Positions 11,883 to 23,600 of a stretch of DNA of 64,000 bases are shown here, piece by piece. Each line of letters starts with the position of its first letter. Position 1 is the first letter of the stretch. A model generated the notes under the pieces. The model saw only the letters and a list, made by a program, of their open reading frames with translations, ran no database searches and had not been told where the DNA came from. The position numbers and the translations under genes are program-made. The stretch comes from Annona cherimola (lineage: Eukaryota; Streptophyta; Magnoliopsida; Magnoliales; Annonaceae), in contig CM059973.1 of NCBI GenBank assembly GCA_030490835.1, positions 54,440,008 through 54,504,007 of the forward strand, given 5' to 3'.

Positions 11883-12055
11883 GCAACTTGATCTAAATTG
11901 CTCGTGGAGTCCATTTGAATATGCGACTTTATGTGCCTTTGCTTGAAATATGAAAACTTGGTTTATATGCACATGCGTAAAACTTCATTAGTAATATCTA
12001 AATTCTCAAATTGATTATTAATCATCAAAACTTAAATCTTGATTTGTAGTTTGTA

Positions 12056-12561
12056 CTGGTTGAGGTCACAGAAAGTAAATTTGATTCCCTGATTACTTGT
12101 GGCCGGAACTCTATAAGAATATTACTACTATTGGTCATTGTCTACTATATGTTTTATATGTAAATATTGACAAGAAAATATTCCTTACCCATATATAAAG
12201 CCAAAGCTTAATTGCTTTCAGACAAAGCAAAAGTTAAATTATAATTACTATCATTCATTTGTTTATTCACAATAAATAGGTAATAACATAGATCACACAT
12301 AATATAAGTCTCCAAAAATCATTTCAACAACTTCATGGTCTACTTTAGTTCAACCGACTTCAACCGTTGATAATTAAAACTCTTGTCGTTAGAGCAAGTT
12401 CTTAACTTTTGAGCATTTGAAAGATATAAACTCTATTTTATTGCGATCAGCGTAAAACTCCACTTAAAAATATAATCGTTAGTCTTTATGACTATTAGAG
12501 TGGTGAATACTTTATGTTAGTGCAATGCCCCTTTCATAAGTGGTAGGCACTATGATGGTTG
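12056..12561. other. AT-rich non-coding stretch
   Basis: Nothing recognised. Confidence 0.4.
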
Positions 12562-12794
12562 AGGTATGTTTATGAAGCGATAAAATTTTTGGATTAAAGT
12601 TTTTAGTATAAAAAATTTTGAAATAAGAGAAAATGATATGATATAACAGGGGTAATGATAAAGAAAAATAAATAAAGTTAAAATATATATGTTAGTTATA
12701 AAGGTAGTTATAAAAATGATTAAAAAAGGATAATTTGTGTCAAAGAATTGTGAATAAATTATTCAAAAATTTAGTCTTAAAAAAAATACATTCT
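12562..12794. mobile_element. Tourist-like MITE, diverged
   Basis: It starts GGTATGTTTATGAAGCGATA and carries the family interior (GATATGATATAACAGGGGTA, AAAGTTAAAATATATATG). It ends in AAAATACATTC. Terminal repeats are decayed. Confidence 0.5.
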
Positions 12795-13309
12795 TGATCT
12801 GTTTTAATCAACTTAAAAGTAAAATAAAAAAATGCTAAATAATGTTGTTGGAAAATATATTACACTCCTTTATAGCATTATTGTACTAAATGTAGATAAA
12901 AACATTAAAGTAAGAAGAAAAAAAAGGAAGTACCAATAATCTTTTTTTGAAAAGATTCAAACCCAAAATTATATTAAAATGATAAAACACCAATATTATA
13001 TAGATAGAGATATAGTTTATAACCACAACATCTATGACATAATGATATAAACAAGAGCACTTAGAGGAAGCTAACATAAAAGAAACAAGTATAGCAAACA
13101 ACGAATTGTATTTCTAAAATTGAAAGAACGAATAGGGTATTTATTTCTTGGACTAAGATGTAGATCATATGCTAGCTTTAACAAGCCATGGAAATATTAT
13201 TAAAAAAATTTAATGAATATGTGTAAGTGTATAAATATATTATGTCTCTAATTATGTGTATTAAGATGAAAATATAAAATAAAATAAATTTCAAGAGATT
13301 AAGTCTATA
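12795..13309. other. AT-rich non-coding stretch
   Basis: Nothing recognised; the minus frame at 12886-13101 is low-complexity. Confidence 0.4.
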
Positions 13310-13630
13310 TATAACAAGTTCAGCAAAATGAAGTTTTAGCATAAATCAACCTAAATAAAGTTTCAATTCAAGTCGACTATTTTTGCAACTTCAATAAAGT
13401 CCCACCCTAGGTAGACTTCATATGCAACTTCGAAAACAGAAAACTGTACAACAAGCTTTACCAAAATGAAGTCTCACCTCAAGTTAACTTCATTTGCAAC
13501 TATAAAGATAGAAAACTGAATAACAAATTTTAGCAAGTTGAAGTTTCGCTTTAAGCTGATTTTGACTTTACATGTAACTTGAGTAAAACGCACTCTAAGT
13601 TGACTCTACTTAAGACCTCATGTTGTAATA
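13310..13630. mobile_element. Decayed fragment of the dyad-motif LTR family
   Basis: It has spaced AAGTCGACTATTTTTGCAAC, GTAGACTTCATATGCAAC and GTTAACTTCATTTGCAAC blocks, i.e. the AGTCGACTT..TGCGACTT unit with most CpG sites changed. No LTR ends are visible. Confidence 0.5.
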
Positions 13631-13689
13631 GTAAAAATTTTTGCCTTGGAGTATTCAGTAACTAGATCTTCATCTCCTTTTTTTGTTGT

Positions 13690-13905
13690 TTTTTCATATA
13701 TTTCTATATAATTATCATATTTTAAAATCATTTTTTCTCAAATGGCCAAGTAACTTTCTTATTTATTTTAACTTTATTTTCTTTACTTCGTATCATTATC
13801 CATATTATATCTCAACGTTTCTCACATTTAAAAAAATTTTAGACCATAAACTTTTTTCAAAAATTTTATCAGATGTTAAACACATTCGTAAACTTATAAG
13901 ATTGC
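13690..13905. mobile_element. Tourist-like MITE, fragment
   Basis: Family interior in reverse orientation (TTATTTATTTTAACTTTATT, CATTATCCATATTATATC, AAATTTTATC), ending GTTAAACACATTC. The left end is not clear. Confidence 0.4.
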
Positions 13906-14576
13906 TTTTAAATTATTTATGAGTCACTAAAGCCTATTCACGAATGGGTTTAGATGATAATGGATATAATTTTTTATTCTCAAAAGTAATTTTGTCATTC
14001 CTCAAATTATACATTTTTCATTTTGTATATGACTTTTCTCAATTCTAACACAATTACGTGGAATAGTTATAGATGCTAGGGATGCAACTCGAGTCGATTT
14101 GGTTTGAATAGTAGTCTGTCTTATTCATATCCTATTTATAAAAGTTATATTCTATCTTATTCATTTGTTAGTTCAGTTTCTAACATATCCTACTTTACTC
14201 ATTACTCATGGAAATGATTCTAGTTTCGATTTCAAATCAGTTCATTCACTACTCAAATACAACATTTAAAAAATATATATTTCCATAAAATTTATCTAGC
14301 TAGAGTATGAATGCCAATTCAAAATTTGTTAGTTCTTGACTTGGGGATGGTAACTATAAAAGGAAGACCTTTTGCAAAATTGTAATAAGCAACCAAACTT
14401 CTAAGTGCTTTAATCTTTCATTCATCTACTAGATCACAAAGTTAGAAAATGTTTAAAGCATAACCCTTCAGTGCATATGCAAATTTTGCATACCACAAAT
14501 AAAATGACATTATGAATGTCTCAAGACATTAATCAAAAGTTGTGTAGTACCCATACATACTACTTAAGGCATGTTT
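13906..14576. other. AT-rich non-coding stretch
   Basis: No gene. 14070-14260 may be a decayed non-autonomous repeat but I cannot delimit it. Confidence 0.35.
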
Positions 14577-15508
14577 GACTACCTATAAAATTTTTCAAAT
14601 CAACATATTTAAATTTAAAATTTTTCATTTCTCACGACTATTTTAATTTTTAATTATTTGTTTACATCTTTCTATACAATTACTCTACTTTTCAACAATT
14701 TCTACGCTACTACCCATATAGTTTACCTATCTATTTTAACTTTATTTTCTTTATTCTTTATTATTACCTCCATCCTAACATATCACATCACATTATTTTT
14801 TTCAATTTAAAAAAAAATTATATTGAAGGTATATTTGGCAATACATAAAAAATATTAAGCTAAACTTTTTCAGTTTAAAACTTTTTACTCATCGTAAAGA
14901 GTCCCGATCATTTCAGACTGGTCCAAAACACAAATTTTTTTACCTTTTTTCTAAAATTTTTCTACAAGACCATATTCTAGTTATGTTTAATATATTATTC
15001 CGGTTTTACTAATTTTAAAAATGTATATATATATATTTTTGAATTTTTAAATACATGAATATTTTGGTCATTTTAAATTATTAAAACATGACTAAAATAT
15101 TTCTATGTTTAAAATCCAAAATAAATGTATATAAATCTTTAAAATTGGTAAAAATTAATTTATAAATTAAGTATAACTAGATTAATAGTCTTGTCAAAAA
15201 ATATTTAAAATTTTGAAAAACTTGTTTTTGGACAGGTATGAAAGGAGGCCATTTCAGACTTGTCTGAAATAATAATTTTGCCTCCATAATATATCATATT
15301 TTTAAATCATTTATTTACATTTTTTTATACAATTATCTTATTTTTTAATTATTTTTACACAGCTATCTACACAATTAATTTATTTATTTTAACTTTGTTC
15401 TCTTTACTTCTCGTCATTACCTGTAGCATTTTATATCATTTTCTTTTGATTAAAAAATTTTTACACCTAAAACTTTTTATTTAAAATTTTATTACTTCCC
15501 AAACACAG
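14577..15508. mobile_element. Two adjacent Tourist-like MITEs, the second split by a hairpin MITE
   Basis: The first copy runs about 14577-14826 (starts AGGCATGTTTGAC after TTA). A second starts AAGGTATATTTGGCAATAC at about 14826 and breaks off near 14900. It resumes after about 15271 with the family interior (TTATTTATTTTAACTTTG) and ends CCCAAACACAGTT near 15508. The interrupting DNA is the element at 14901-15270. Confidence 0.5.
14901..15270. mobile_element. Hairpin-ended foldback MITE, second copy
   Basis: The right end holds the palindrome ATTTCAGACTTGTCTGAAAT at 15251-15270, next to GGCC and a TTTGGACAGG block. The left end (from about 14909) keeps CATTTCAGACTGGTCCAAAA. The interior is an inverted repeat around ATTTTGGTCATTTTAAATTA, like the interior of the element at 97-498. 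I found no clear target duplication. Confidence 0.5.
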
Positions 15509-16084
15509 TTAAAAAAATTTTCATCTAGAAATTTTATTATTTCTTAAACACACCTATAATATACATATGTATGGGCTAAACTTTTTTCTATATAACTCAT
15601 TCTATTTTTAATATCATAATTCTTTATAAAAATCCACATCATCTATTATAATTAGCATTATTTATAGTATTATGTAAACTATTTTGTTCTTCACCGTGGA
15701 TAAGCATCATATAAAATGTGTAAAATTAATTTAATAAAATGATTTAACGTTAAATTTTATGAGCTATTATTATATTCTATTATATATGTAAATGGATCTA
15801 AGTGTTTTTTTTATAATTTACACAAATATATGTATTTTTAGGAAAATGTTGCCCATACACATACTTGATTTTGATCAAACTTGGTTTTTTTAGTTAAATA
15901 AATAATGTTAAATATAATAAATAGATTACATTTTTTTTTATCACTGGTGTGTGTAGAAAATCATAATTTTTTTTGAAAATAAGGATAACTTGTATCTCAA
16001 CTCTCTCGGAAGATGAAAGAAATCAGAGGATGAGAGATAGAACAATCGATGATATCATTGCTAAAAAATTATCTATATAGAGTT
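15509..16084. other. AT-rich non-coding stretch
   Basis: No gene or clear element. Parts of 15590-15800 resemble foldback family X text but are too short to call. Confidence 0.35.
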
Positions 16085-16345
16085 TTTTGAAAAGTAATTG
16101 ATAAAACTCTTGAATAAAAAGTTTTTAATTTAAAAGTTTTTGAAATTAGAGAAAATAGTTTAATATGACGAGGGTAACGATGATAAGTAAAAAAATAAAA
16201 ATAAAATAAACAAATTAATTGTAAGGATAATTTTGTACAAAATGATTGAAAAATAAGTATGTTATAGAAAAATGTGAATAAATGATTAAAAAGGGTAATT
16301 GTGAAAAATTTTAAATTGAAATATTTTAGTTCAAAAAGTTTTTTA
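16085..16345. mobile_element. Tourist-like MITE, interior only
   Basis: Family interior is readable (TTTAATATGACGAGGGTAAC, GATGATAAGTAAAAAAATAA, AAAATGATTGAAAAATAAG). The GGGTGTGTTTG termini are missing. Confidence 0.4.
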
Positions 16346-16448
16346 ATATAAATAAATATACTTCAAATATTAAAATCTCAAAATTAAGAAACATTATAAG
16401 ATAATTTATTACCTATGCAGGTTAGTTCTAGTATTTACCATACAAAAT

Positions 16449-16790
16449 GATCATTTCAAGCCAGTTTGAAATGTCCTCATTTGATACTAGTCCAAAAATA
16501 TATTTTTTATTTTCTAATTTTTTTTTGCAGATATTGGTTTAGTTATGTTTAATCTATAAATTAATTTTTTTAATTTTGGAGATGTATATCTATTTATTTT
16601 GAATTTTTAAGCATATGGGTAGTTTAGTCATGTTTCAACGACTTAAAATGACTAAAATATTTGTATGTTTAAAAATCTAAATAAATAAATACACATTTCG
16701 AAAATTAGTAAAAATTAATTGATAAATTAAACACAACTAGACTAACAATTTTGTAAAATTTTTTAAAATGACCTCATTTACCATATACTT
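16449..16790. mobile_element. Hairpin-ended foldback MITE, third copy
   Basis: The left end has ATTTCAAGCCAGTTTGAAAT, a weaker version of the 15251-15270 palindrome, then GTCCTCATTTGATAC and AGTCCAAAAA, matching the reverse complement of the second copy's right end. The interior (AGTTATGTTTAATCTATAAA, TTTAGTCATG, GACTAAAATATTTGTATG) aligns with the second copy. The right end is partly lost. Confidence 0.5.
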
Positions 16791-16973
16791 ATCTTATTTG
16801 GGGTGAGTAATGATTTGTACTTCACCCGACCGAAATTAAAGCAGGGTTCCATTGATGGGTAACTCATCGTCCTATAACTCTTGAAGGTAAAATAACTAAC
16901 GCAGAGGCCCAATGGCTTTTTCAGTTGTCATTTTATCAATCTTGACCTTTGCTTAACTTAAAATAAAGAAAGT

Positions 16974-17231
16974 GCATGTTTGATTAAAGATAAATTTTTT
17001 TTATTCTCTATAATTATTATATTTTTTAATTATTTTTTCACACATTTCTATATAAACAACCTTATTTTTTAATTATTTTTATATAACTACAAATACAATT
17101 AATCTATTTATTTTAACTTTGTCCTCTTTATTCCTAATCATTATTTCTATCATATCATATTATTTTCTCTCGTTTTATTAATCTTTATATTAGAGATTTT
17201 CCATCTAAAAAATTTCATAATTTCTCAAACC
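16974..17231. mobile_element. Tourist-like MITE immediately upstream of the GIP1-like promoter
   Basis: It starts GTGCATGTTTGATTAAAG, carries the reverse-orientation family interior (TTATTTTAACTTTGTCCTC, CATATCATATTATTTTC) and ends TTTCTCAAACCC. It finishes about 90 bp before the G-box of the host gene. Confidence 0.5.
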
Positions 17232-17318
17232 CAAAAAAAAAAAGAAGAAGAAAAAGGCAGATTCTGGGGAAGCTCGAGTCCTGCACGTCGACCTTGGTTC
17301 GCAAATGCAGCATCCTGG

Positions 17319-17324
17319 CACGTG
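17319..17324 (+). promoter_or_regulatory. G-box CACGTG upstream of the GIP1-like gene
   Basis: A perfect CACGTG in the context TGGCACGTGCAC, 92 bp upstream of the TATA box, within a GC-rich island (17260-17350) that contrasts with the AT-rich flank. G-boxes are bound by bZIP G-box factors (GBFs) and by bHLH proteins. Confidence 0.6.
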
Positions 17325-17415
17325 CACTGCGTCTGCGTCAGGCGCGTGAGAATCTGGAGAGAGGAACAGTACTAGCTTTTGAAGATAGGAATTTCAAAGC
17401 GTTCCTTCTTGCTCA

Positions 17416-17422
17416 TATAAAA
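17416..17422 (+). promoter_or_regulatory. TATA box of the GIP1-like gene
   Basis: TATAAAA in the context CTCATATAAAAGGGG, 192 bp upstream of the start codon. A pyrimidine-rich leader (CTTTACTCTTTCCCTCTC) follows, which would place transcription start near 17445-17460. Confidence 0.6.
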
Positions 17423-17528
17423 GGGGAGTAAACGGATTTCAAAACCCTCGTTGCCCAACCTTCTTTACTCTTTCCCTCTCTTTTCCTCCCCTTCGGATTT
17501 CGCTCCCCGCACTGCACACGAGTCCGTC

Positions 17529-17553
17529 CTAGGGTTTCTGCGTCTAGGGTTTT
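17529..17553 (+). promoter_or_regulatory. Two telo-box motifs in the 5' leader
   Basis: CTAGGGTTT at 17529-17537 and CTAGGGTTTT at 17544-17553, before the start codon. Such motifs are common in leaders of broadly expressed plant genes; a role here is inferred from position. Confidence 0.45.
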
Positions 17554-17613
17554 TCTTCTCCGCCTCCTGGTCTTCCTTCCAACCATTTCTTCCCTTCTAT
17601 CCCCCTCGTTGAG

Positions 17614-20600
17614 ATGGTTTCCGGCGCGAGATCGGATGGTGGGCAGCAAATCATGTCCGCTCGCGTCCGGAAGACCATCCAATCCATCAAAGAGATCGTA
17701 GGCAATCACTCTGATACTGATATCTACGTGATGCTCAAAGAGTCCAACATGGACCCCAACGAGACCACGCAGAAGTTGCTGCACCAAGGTCTGCTTCTGT
17801 CTTTGCTTTGCTTCCTTTTCACGCCATGCATTTGGCTCTTTGATGCTATGCCACGGATGCACTGTAATTAGGTGTATCCAAATCGCAGGAATCGAGCTTT
17901 TTCCAATTGGATTCAAATCATTTTCGTCTTTTTCTTTTGAAGTTTGAATCTTTTCAAGAGCCCTGTCAAGTTGGTTTGGTTTACATTCATGCGGTTGCTT
18001 GTTTTATGGGGTGCTGTATTTGGAATGGTTTTGGCTTATGAGGGTGCCAGTTGTCCTGCACTGACTCGCGGGGAACTACTGCACTGGTTCTGGAACTTCC
18101 AATGCATGGCAGGACTATCTCAGACTTGTGTTGGTGATATTGTGCTGGCAAGAGTTGGACTAGCTAAGAAATTTTATAAATGATGAAGCATCACATTTCT
18201 CGTCCTCTGAGGAATTGCAGTCGTCTTTTGTGGTAATTTGAAGCTTCCAAAGCTTGCAAGATTTACAACCGATGTGGATGGAGCATTAGCCCAACTATCA
18301 CACTAGTCTTAGACTGATTTGGTCCTTGTGCTCTCAAATTGAAATTTTTCCTACCTTTACTATGATGTTGATGGAAGAAAGGAATTTGTTGGTATTGTTT
18401 GGTCCCTGTGGCTTTGTGTCACTTAATAGTGAGAGTCAATTCAGCACCATTCAAGGAAGACCTCACAAATGATAGTTTTCCCATTTGTCTGTTCAACAGG
18501 TGGTATTTACATTTTTTAAAGTGAGGTAGTATTCTTCTTCAGCTGCTCTTAACGTGTAGCAACTATTTTTCCGACATGACATTACACATGGGATGGATCT
18601 ACTTATTTTTATACTGGTTTCTGGGATTGAACTTATTTTTACACTGATCCTTTGTGTCATCTGTCAGATACGTTTCATGAGGTGAGGAGGAAAAGGGACA
18701 AGAAAAAAGAGGTATCATCCTTATGGATGTTCATGTGCTTCATTTTTTTTAGTTTTAATTTCCTTTTAAAAAAAATTCTGATTTTGTTGTTGGACCTTTG
18801 AATGAATTTCATTCATGATGTTTTCGATCATAACAGTAACTGTTGGAATGGGCCACTTAGCTAATATTTCAATCTTAACTCTTCACTTGTGTTGCCAGAA
18901 TACAGGCTACAAGGGTTTGGTTGAATCAAGAAAACATCCAGATGATACGAGACAAGTGAGCAAGCCTCAGCAGACTCCATGGGAACGAAATTCTTGGAGA
19001 GGAAACTATTCCCGGAACACATTACGAGGTAAGATGTGTGGTAAATTTGGCTTTGCCTGGAAGGGGAAAAAAAAGAGATAAGACTGGTTATTGGTATTTG
19101 TTCAAATGTATCATTTTTACAAACTTTCCGTTGGTGTGAATTTTTAATGAATGGAAATTCTGATTTCATTATGTTATTGCTTGAACTTGACCTAATCATT
19201 ATTCAAGATGAATTGCTTCTCTTTCTTGATTGTTTCATATCATGAACAATTTAGGTTTTTGGAGTTTGTCCCTGAAAACTTCGTATAAAAGGAAGTAGGA
19301 TCTTTTAAGCAGGACTAGAATTTACACCCCTTTTGAGCCTAGGTTTTGAGCTGAATCCGTGCGGAAGATTTGGTGAGAGCTTGACATGCATTCCTTTATT
19401 TCCTTTCTATTTGATACACTTGTGTGAGCATAAAGGTGTTGGTTGAACATTCACAGAGCAGAACCTAGCTGGGGCTGTTCAAATATGAATTGTGCTTATT
19501 TGTTAGCTGTAGCTTGTTATGTGATCCTAATTTCAAGTGAGATCTTGAGATCCATTGAGCTCAGAGAGCTTGCTTACTGAACACTTGTCTTCTTTATGTG
19601 GAAGAGCGCCTAAATGATTATTCCTCATGTACAAAATTATATCATTTTTGGGATATTGACATGCATTCAGGGTCTTGTTGTAAATTTGAATTTCCAGGTT
19701 GTGCTGGTTAAACTTTTGTGAGTGGACCTTCAAAACTGAGCAAATATGGGGGGTGTTTGGGAAGCCATAAAACTTTTCCAACTAAAACTTTTCAATATAA
19801 AACTTTTCACTTGCTACAACTACCCTATTTTTTAATCATTTTTTCATATCTTCTTATATAACTATCTTACTTTCAATCATTTCTACACAACTACCTATAC
19901 ATCTAATTTGTCTATTTTAACTTTATTCTCTTTACTCATCGTCATTACCCCTTACCACATATCACATCATTTTTTACTTCAAAAGTTTTATTACTTTCCA
20001 AACACACCTATGGATCTTAAGCACATATGCGATGTTATGGTTTTAGTACTGTAAATGGTTGCTGTGCTGCTACATGGTTGCATTTCTTACTTGGGAGAAT
20101 TGGACAATGAGATCTTGTGCCATGCAATTATGCTCAACATAATTCCTGCATTGAATAAACAATACGGTCAGTGGTGAAATTGCAGTTAATATCCAAGATA
20201 CCTTCTTTGCATTTTACCTCATGGACCTTGTATTTTATCAGGGTTTCACACAGGATTGTGTTTAACCCAAATGCGAGTTACCCAACCTGAAAAAAATATG
20301 TTTGGGTTCAGTTTTTAAAAATTGGGTTGCCTAGTTCGGGCTCAATCTATTCTAGATATAGAATAAACCAGATAACCCTAATTTCCTTCCCCTGTCTCCC
20401 TTACACCACTGCTTTCCTTCTCCCTCCCTCTCCTCTTCCAGTAATTGTTGCTGGTGCTGCCAGCTCCAATGTCCAAACTTCCTCTCTTGGCTGGCACTAG
20501 CCCCCTGTCCCACAGCTACCTGTACTCTCGAGTCACCTCTGTCCACACTGGCACGCCCATCCCTCAGCTGCCAGCATCACTGCATCAGAGCTTGTCTCAC

Positions 20601-23600
20601 AGCCACCTGCACCAGTGCATCAGCCTAAAATGATTTGAATCTTCTGGCCTCTTCCTTTTATCACTCGATTGATTATATTTTGATATCAGTCTTGGAATTA
20701 TTGCATATGACAGTGGGCAAGAAAATGGGTGTGTAGTTGTCTGCTTGAATAGTGATCTGTATGGTTGGGAAGTGGATATAGTTAATGAAACAGTTGCTTG
20801 CGTTTGCATTTCTTTCGATATTCTATTTGTGCATCCAATCACAAATATGTAAGTTTCCATGCCAATCCTTGATCATTCTGGGTTAATTTAGTATTAACCC
20901 ACTTTGTAGCCTCAACTGAGCCGAATCAGTTTCTATATGTTTAGTTTAGGGTCAGTTTGTGATTTGAAAATAGGTTAGTCATAAGGTTGGGCTGAGATTT
21001 TACAAATAAGCTTAGGGTTGAGAAGATCCCAACTTGAGCCAACTCAACCTGATTTAAACCTCCATATTTTAGGATCTATTCAGTGTACTTTTGTCCATGT
21101 TTGTGAGCAAAGATTGGTCTTGTTGCCATTTGCACTTTGTTTATTTATCTTATAAGCATGTCTATTGATATCATAGTGGTGTAAATAGGTCCTGCAATGA
21201 GCAAAGAATTCCGTGTTGTCAGAGACAATAGAGTTAACCAAAAGCCAAATGAAGATGCAGGGCCAGTGTTGTCTCAGTATTCAATTTCCATCAAGGATCA
21301 AGGGGTTTCAGTCCCTTTGAGGAGGTAGGAGGAGCTGGATCATAAATTTTATCTTTATCATGCCTTTTGTTGAAGTTGTTGTTTTAATGTTTCTACTGCT
21401 TGTGGTCAGGTGTACTTGGAAGATGTGATTTTGGCCCGTCCTACATTTAACTGCTGTTAATTATTCTTTTGGCTCCAATTTCAAGGATGCAAACATTTTG
21501 ACTAGTTGATGGGAAGAAAATTATAATGGTTAGCAATACAGGATGGGCAATCCTTGTGTAGAAAAAAATATTTTTCTCTAATTTGCTTTATTTACTGAAG
21601 CTCTTTGCCAGCCAATTATTTGGTTTGGAGTATGTAAAAATTTCTAATAAATGCCTGGAGTTAAAATCGTTGGTATCAGAAAAGGCACTTGTTCTTTATT
21701 TCAGCCTGTTGCGGCCAATGCTAGATTGGATACATTTCAGGCGGTGTGCTTGCATACAGATGTTTGCTCCAATGGCTAAAGAGTAATACTTTCCTTGTGC
21801 AAGAGGCTCTTTGTTGGCTAATTCCATTCCTCTATTGTTTAACTGTGCTTATGAATGACCAACCTGGGATGAATAGGCAATTTATAGTGATGATACTAAT
21901 GCCCAACATCTACTGCGTGTAATAATAATAATATTTTTATTATTGTTATTATTATTAGCAAAATAGCTCTCTTGCGTGCTTCCCAACATTCTGAAATTTG
22001 TATATTTGTGTGCAATTAACATGTGATTGGCTCTGTAAACAATGGGATTGGCAAATGTAAAACAACTAACTTCCACCATTGAGGGATTGTCAATATTGTA
22101 CTGGACAAGAATTTACAAATTACTAAATCTGTTTTGCTAATTAACCGTCGACGTGGGAATGTAGTTTAATCTGTTTTGAAAAGAAATGGTATGTAATTCC
22201 TTTCTTCTTGCTTGTTGATGCAGAAGCGTGTGTGGAAAATTGTATAAAAAATCCCATTATTCGGGGGAAAAAAATTCTTGTTGGCAGAAAAAGAGAAGAA
22301 AATGGTGTTTATATTGATTTTTTTTTCTTTTGCTTTGAATTTCATTTTTTTTTTAAACTTGCACATAGTGTTTATTTTGATTACTTTTTCTTTTGCTTGG
22401 ACATTTTTTTTTTTCTGAACTGCATCTATTGAAAGGCTACAGTGATTTTATTATTATTTTTATCCATCGTTGTCAAAGGCTTGACCAAAGGCTTGCTCAA
22501 GCACTTCTATTGAGCATTGAGGTGCACTAAGTGTGCTTGATTTAACTTGCTCAAAAATCTAGAAATTTTGTACGGTTGAATAAAGTTGACTTTTTAATTT
22601 CACCTTTCTTTTTCAATTAAATGTTAGATTAATGAAATTTAATGTTGTCTTTATTCATAATGGCTGTAATTTAGGAACATATTAAATACTTCCTTAAAAG
22701 TTACATGTACATATGTATACTTAAGTTTATATTGTGTGTGTGCGTTGCTTCACTTAGGCATGTGCTCCCTTGTGCGTCCCGTGCCTAGGCACAAAGGATC
22801 CATGGCATCTTTAACAACGAAGCTTATAAATGTTTTGGGTTTGCTATTTCATTTTTGAACCTTATTTTTAGAAATTTTGGGTATGCTTAAAATTTTGTCC
22901 CAGTCAACTGACTTTGTTGAGAAAGACTCTGATTGTGATTCATTGCCCTTTGAGAGTTCATATGTTCTTCATGCTTGGGTTTTGCTCCTTGATTTTTTGT
23001 GTTTGATGGTTGTGACTGTGGTAGCATGCTCAGGGGAATTTAAGATGTCAGTAATGACATTTGGTCAATTATGATTGGGATATTATTTTTATTTTTGCTA
23101 ATTTTTTGCATTTTGTAATGGAAGTCTTTCTGAGAGAGACATCTAACAGTTCTTTATTTCTGTGTTTGCTTATCCATTTCTTGTGTTATGTAGCTCTCCA
23201 GGAATTCTAACTGATGGAAAGCACTCAGAAGCCAGAAACTTAGGCAGGCAGTACACTTTTCGGAGATCAAATGTCTATGACTCTATCTCTGGACATGTAA
23301 GAAATGCAGATTCATATGGTGTGAGAAGGCAGGCATTGTCGGAAGAGATGGTGGCAACTTCTACAGACTCAAGTTTGCAAGGACAAGGCCAGAAGCAACA
23401 GAATCCTCCTTCAAGGCCTACAACATCGGCATCAAATAGGTCTGTAGTCGGGCTGTACTCATCAGCAACAGATCCAGTTCATGTTCCATCTCCTGATTCT
23501 AGAACTTCTGGGGCTGTTGGTGCTATCAAGCGTGAGGTTGGTGTTGTTGGTGTTCGACGTCAGTCATCTGAACAGTCATCTGCTAGGTCATCTGTCACCA

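Larger units (their letters stand above)
8796..12055 (-). mobile_element. Old copia-type LTR, interrupted by a younger LTR of the same family
   Basis: The outer LTR starts TGTTGGTCTC at 8796. It carries the same blocks as the inner copy, in the same order: GAATTGGGTT, then a TTCGGGT block, then an AGAGCTTCAGCTCTCTT block, then degraded AAGTCG/GTTGAC motifs at 9480-9990. It stops at GTTGCAAC (10003) and resumes at GCAACTTGATC (11883), continuing to a degraded LTR end near 12055 (ATTAATCATCAAAACTT). Orientation follows the inner copy, minus strand. Most GTCGAC sites are mutated, so it is much older than the inner insertion. Confidence 0.6.

Noticed and set aside
16439..16800. 9-bp duplication TTTACCATA around the third hairpin MITE
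   Set aside because: The two copies exist, but with those edges the element ends are not inverted repeats of each other, so the match may be chance.
17413..17916. 167-residue minus-strand frame over GIP1-like exon 1
   Set aside because: Shadow of the 5' leader and exon 1, whose plus-strand reading has a conserved domain and splice phase.
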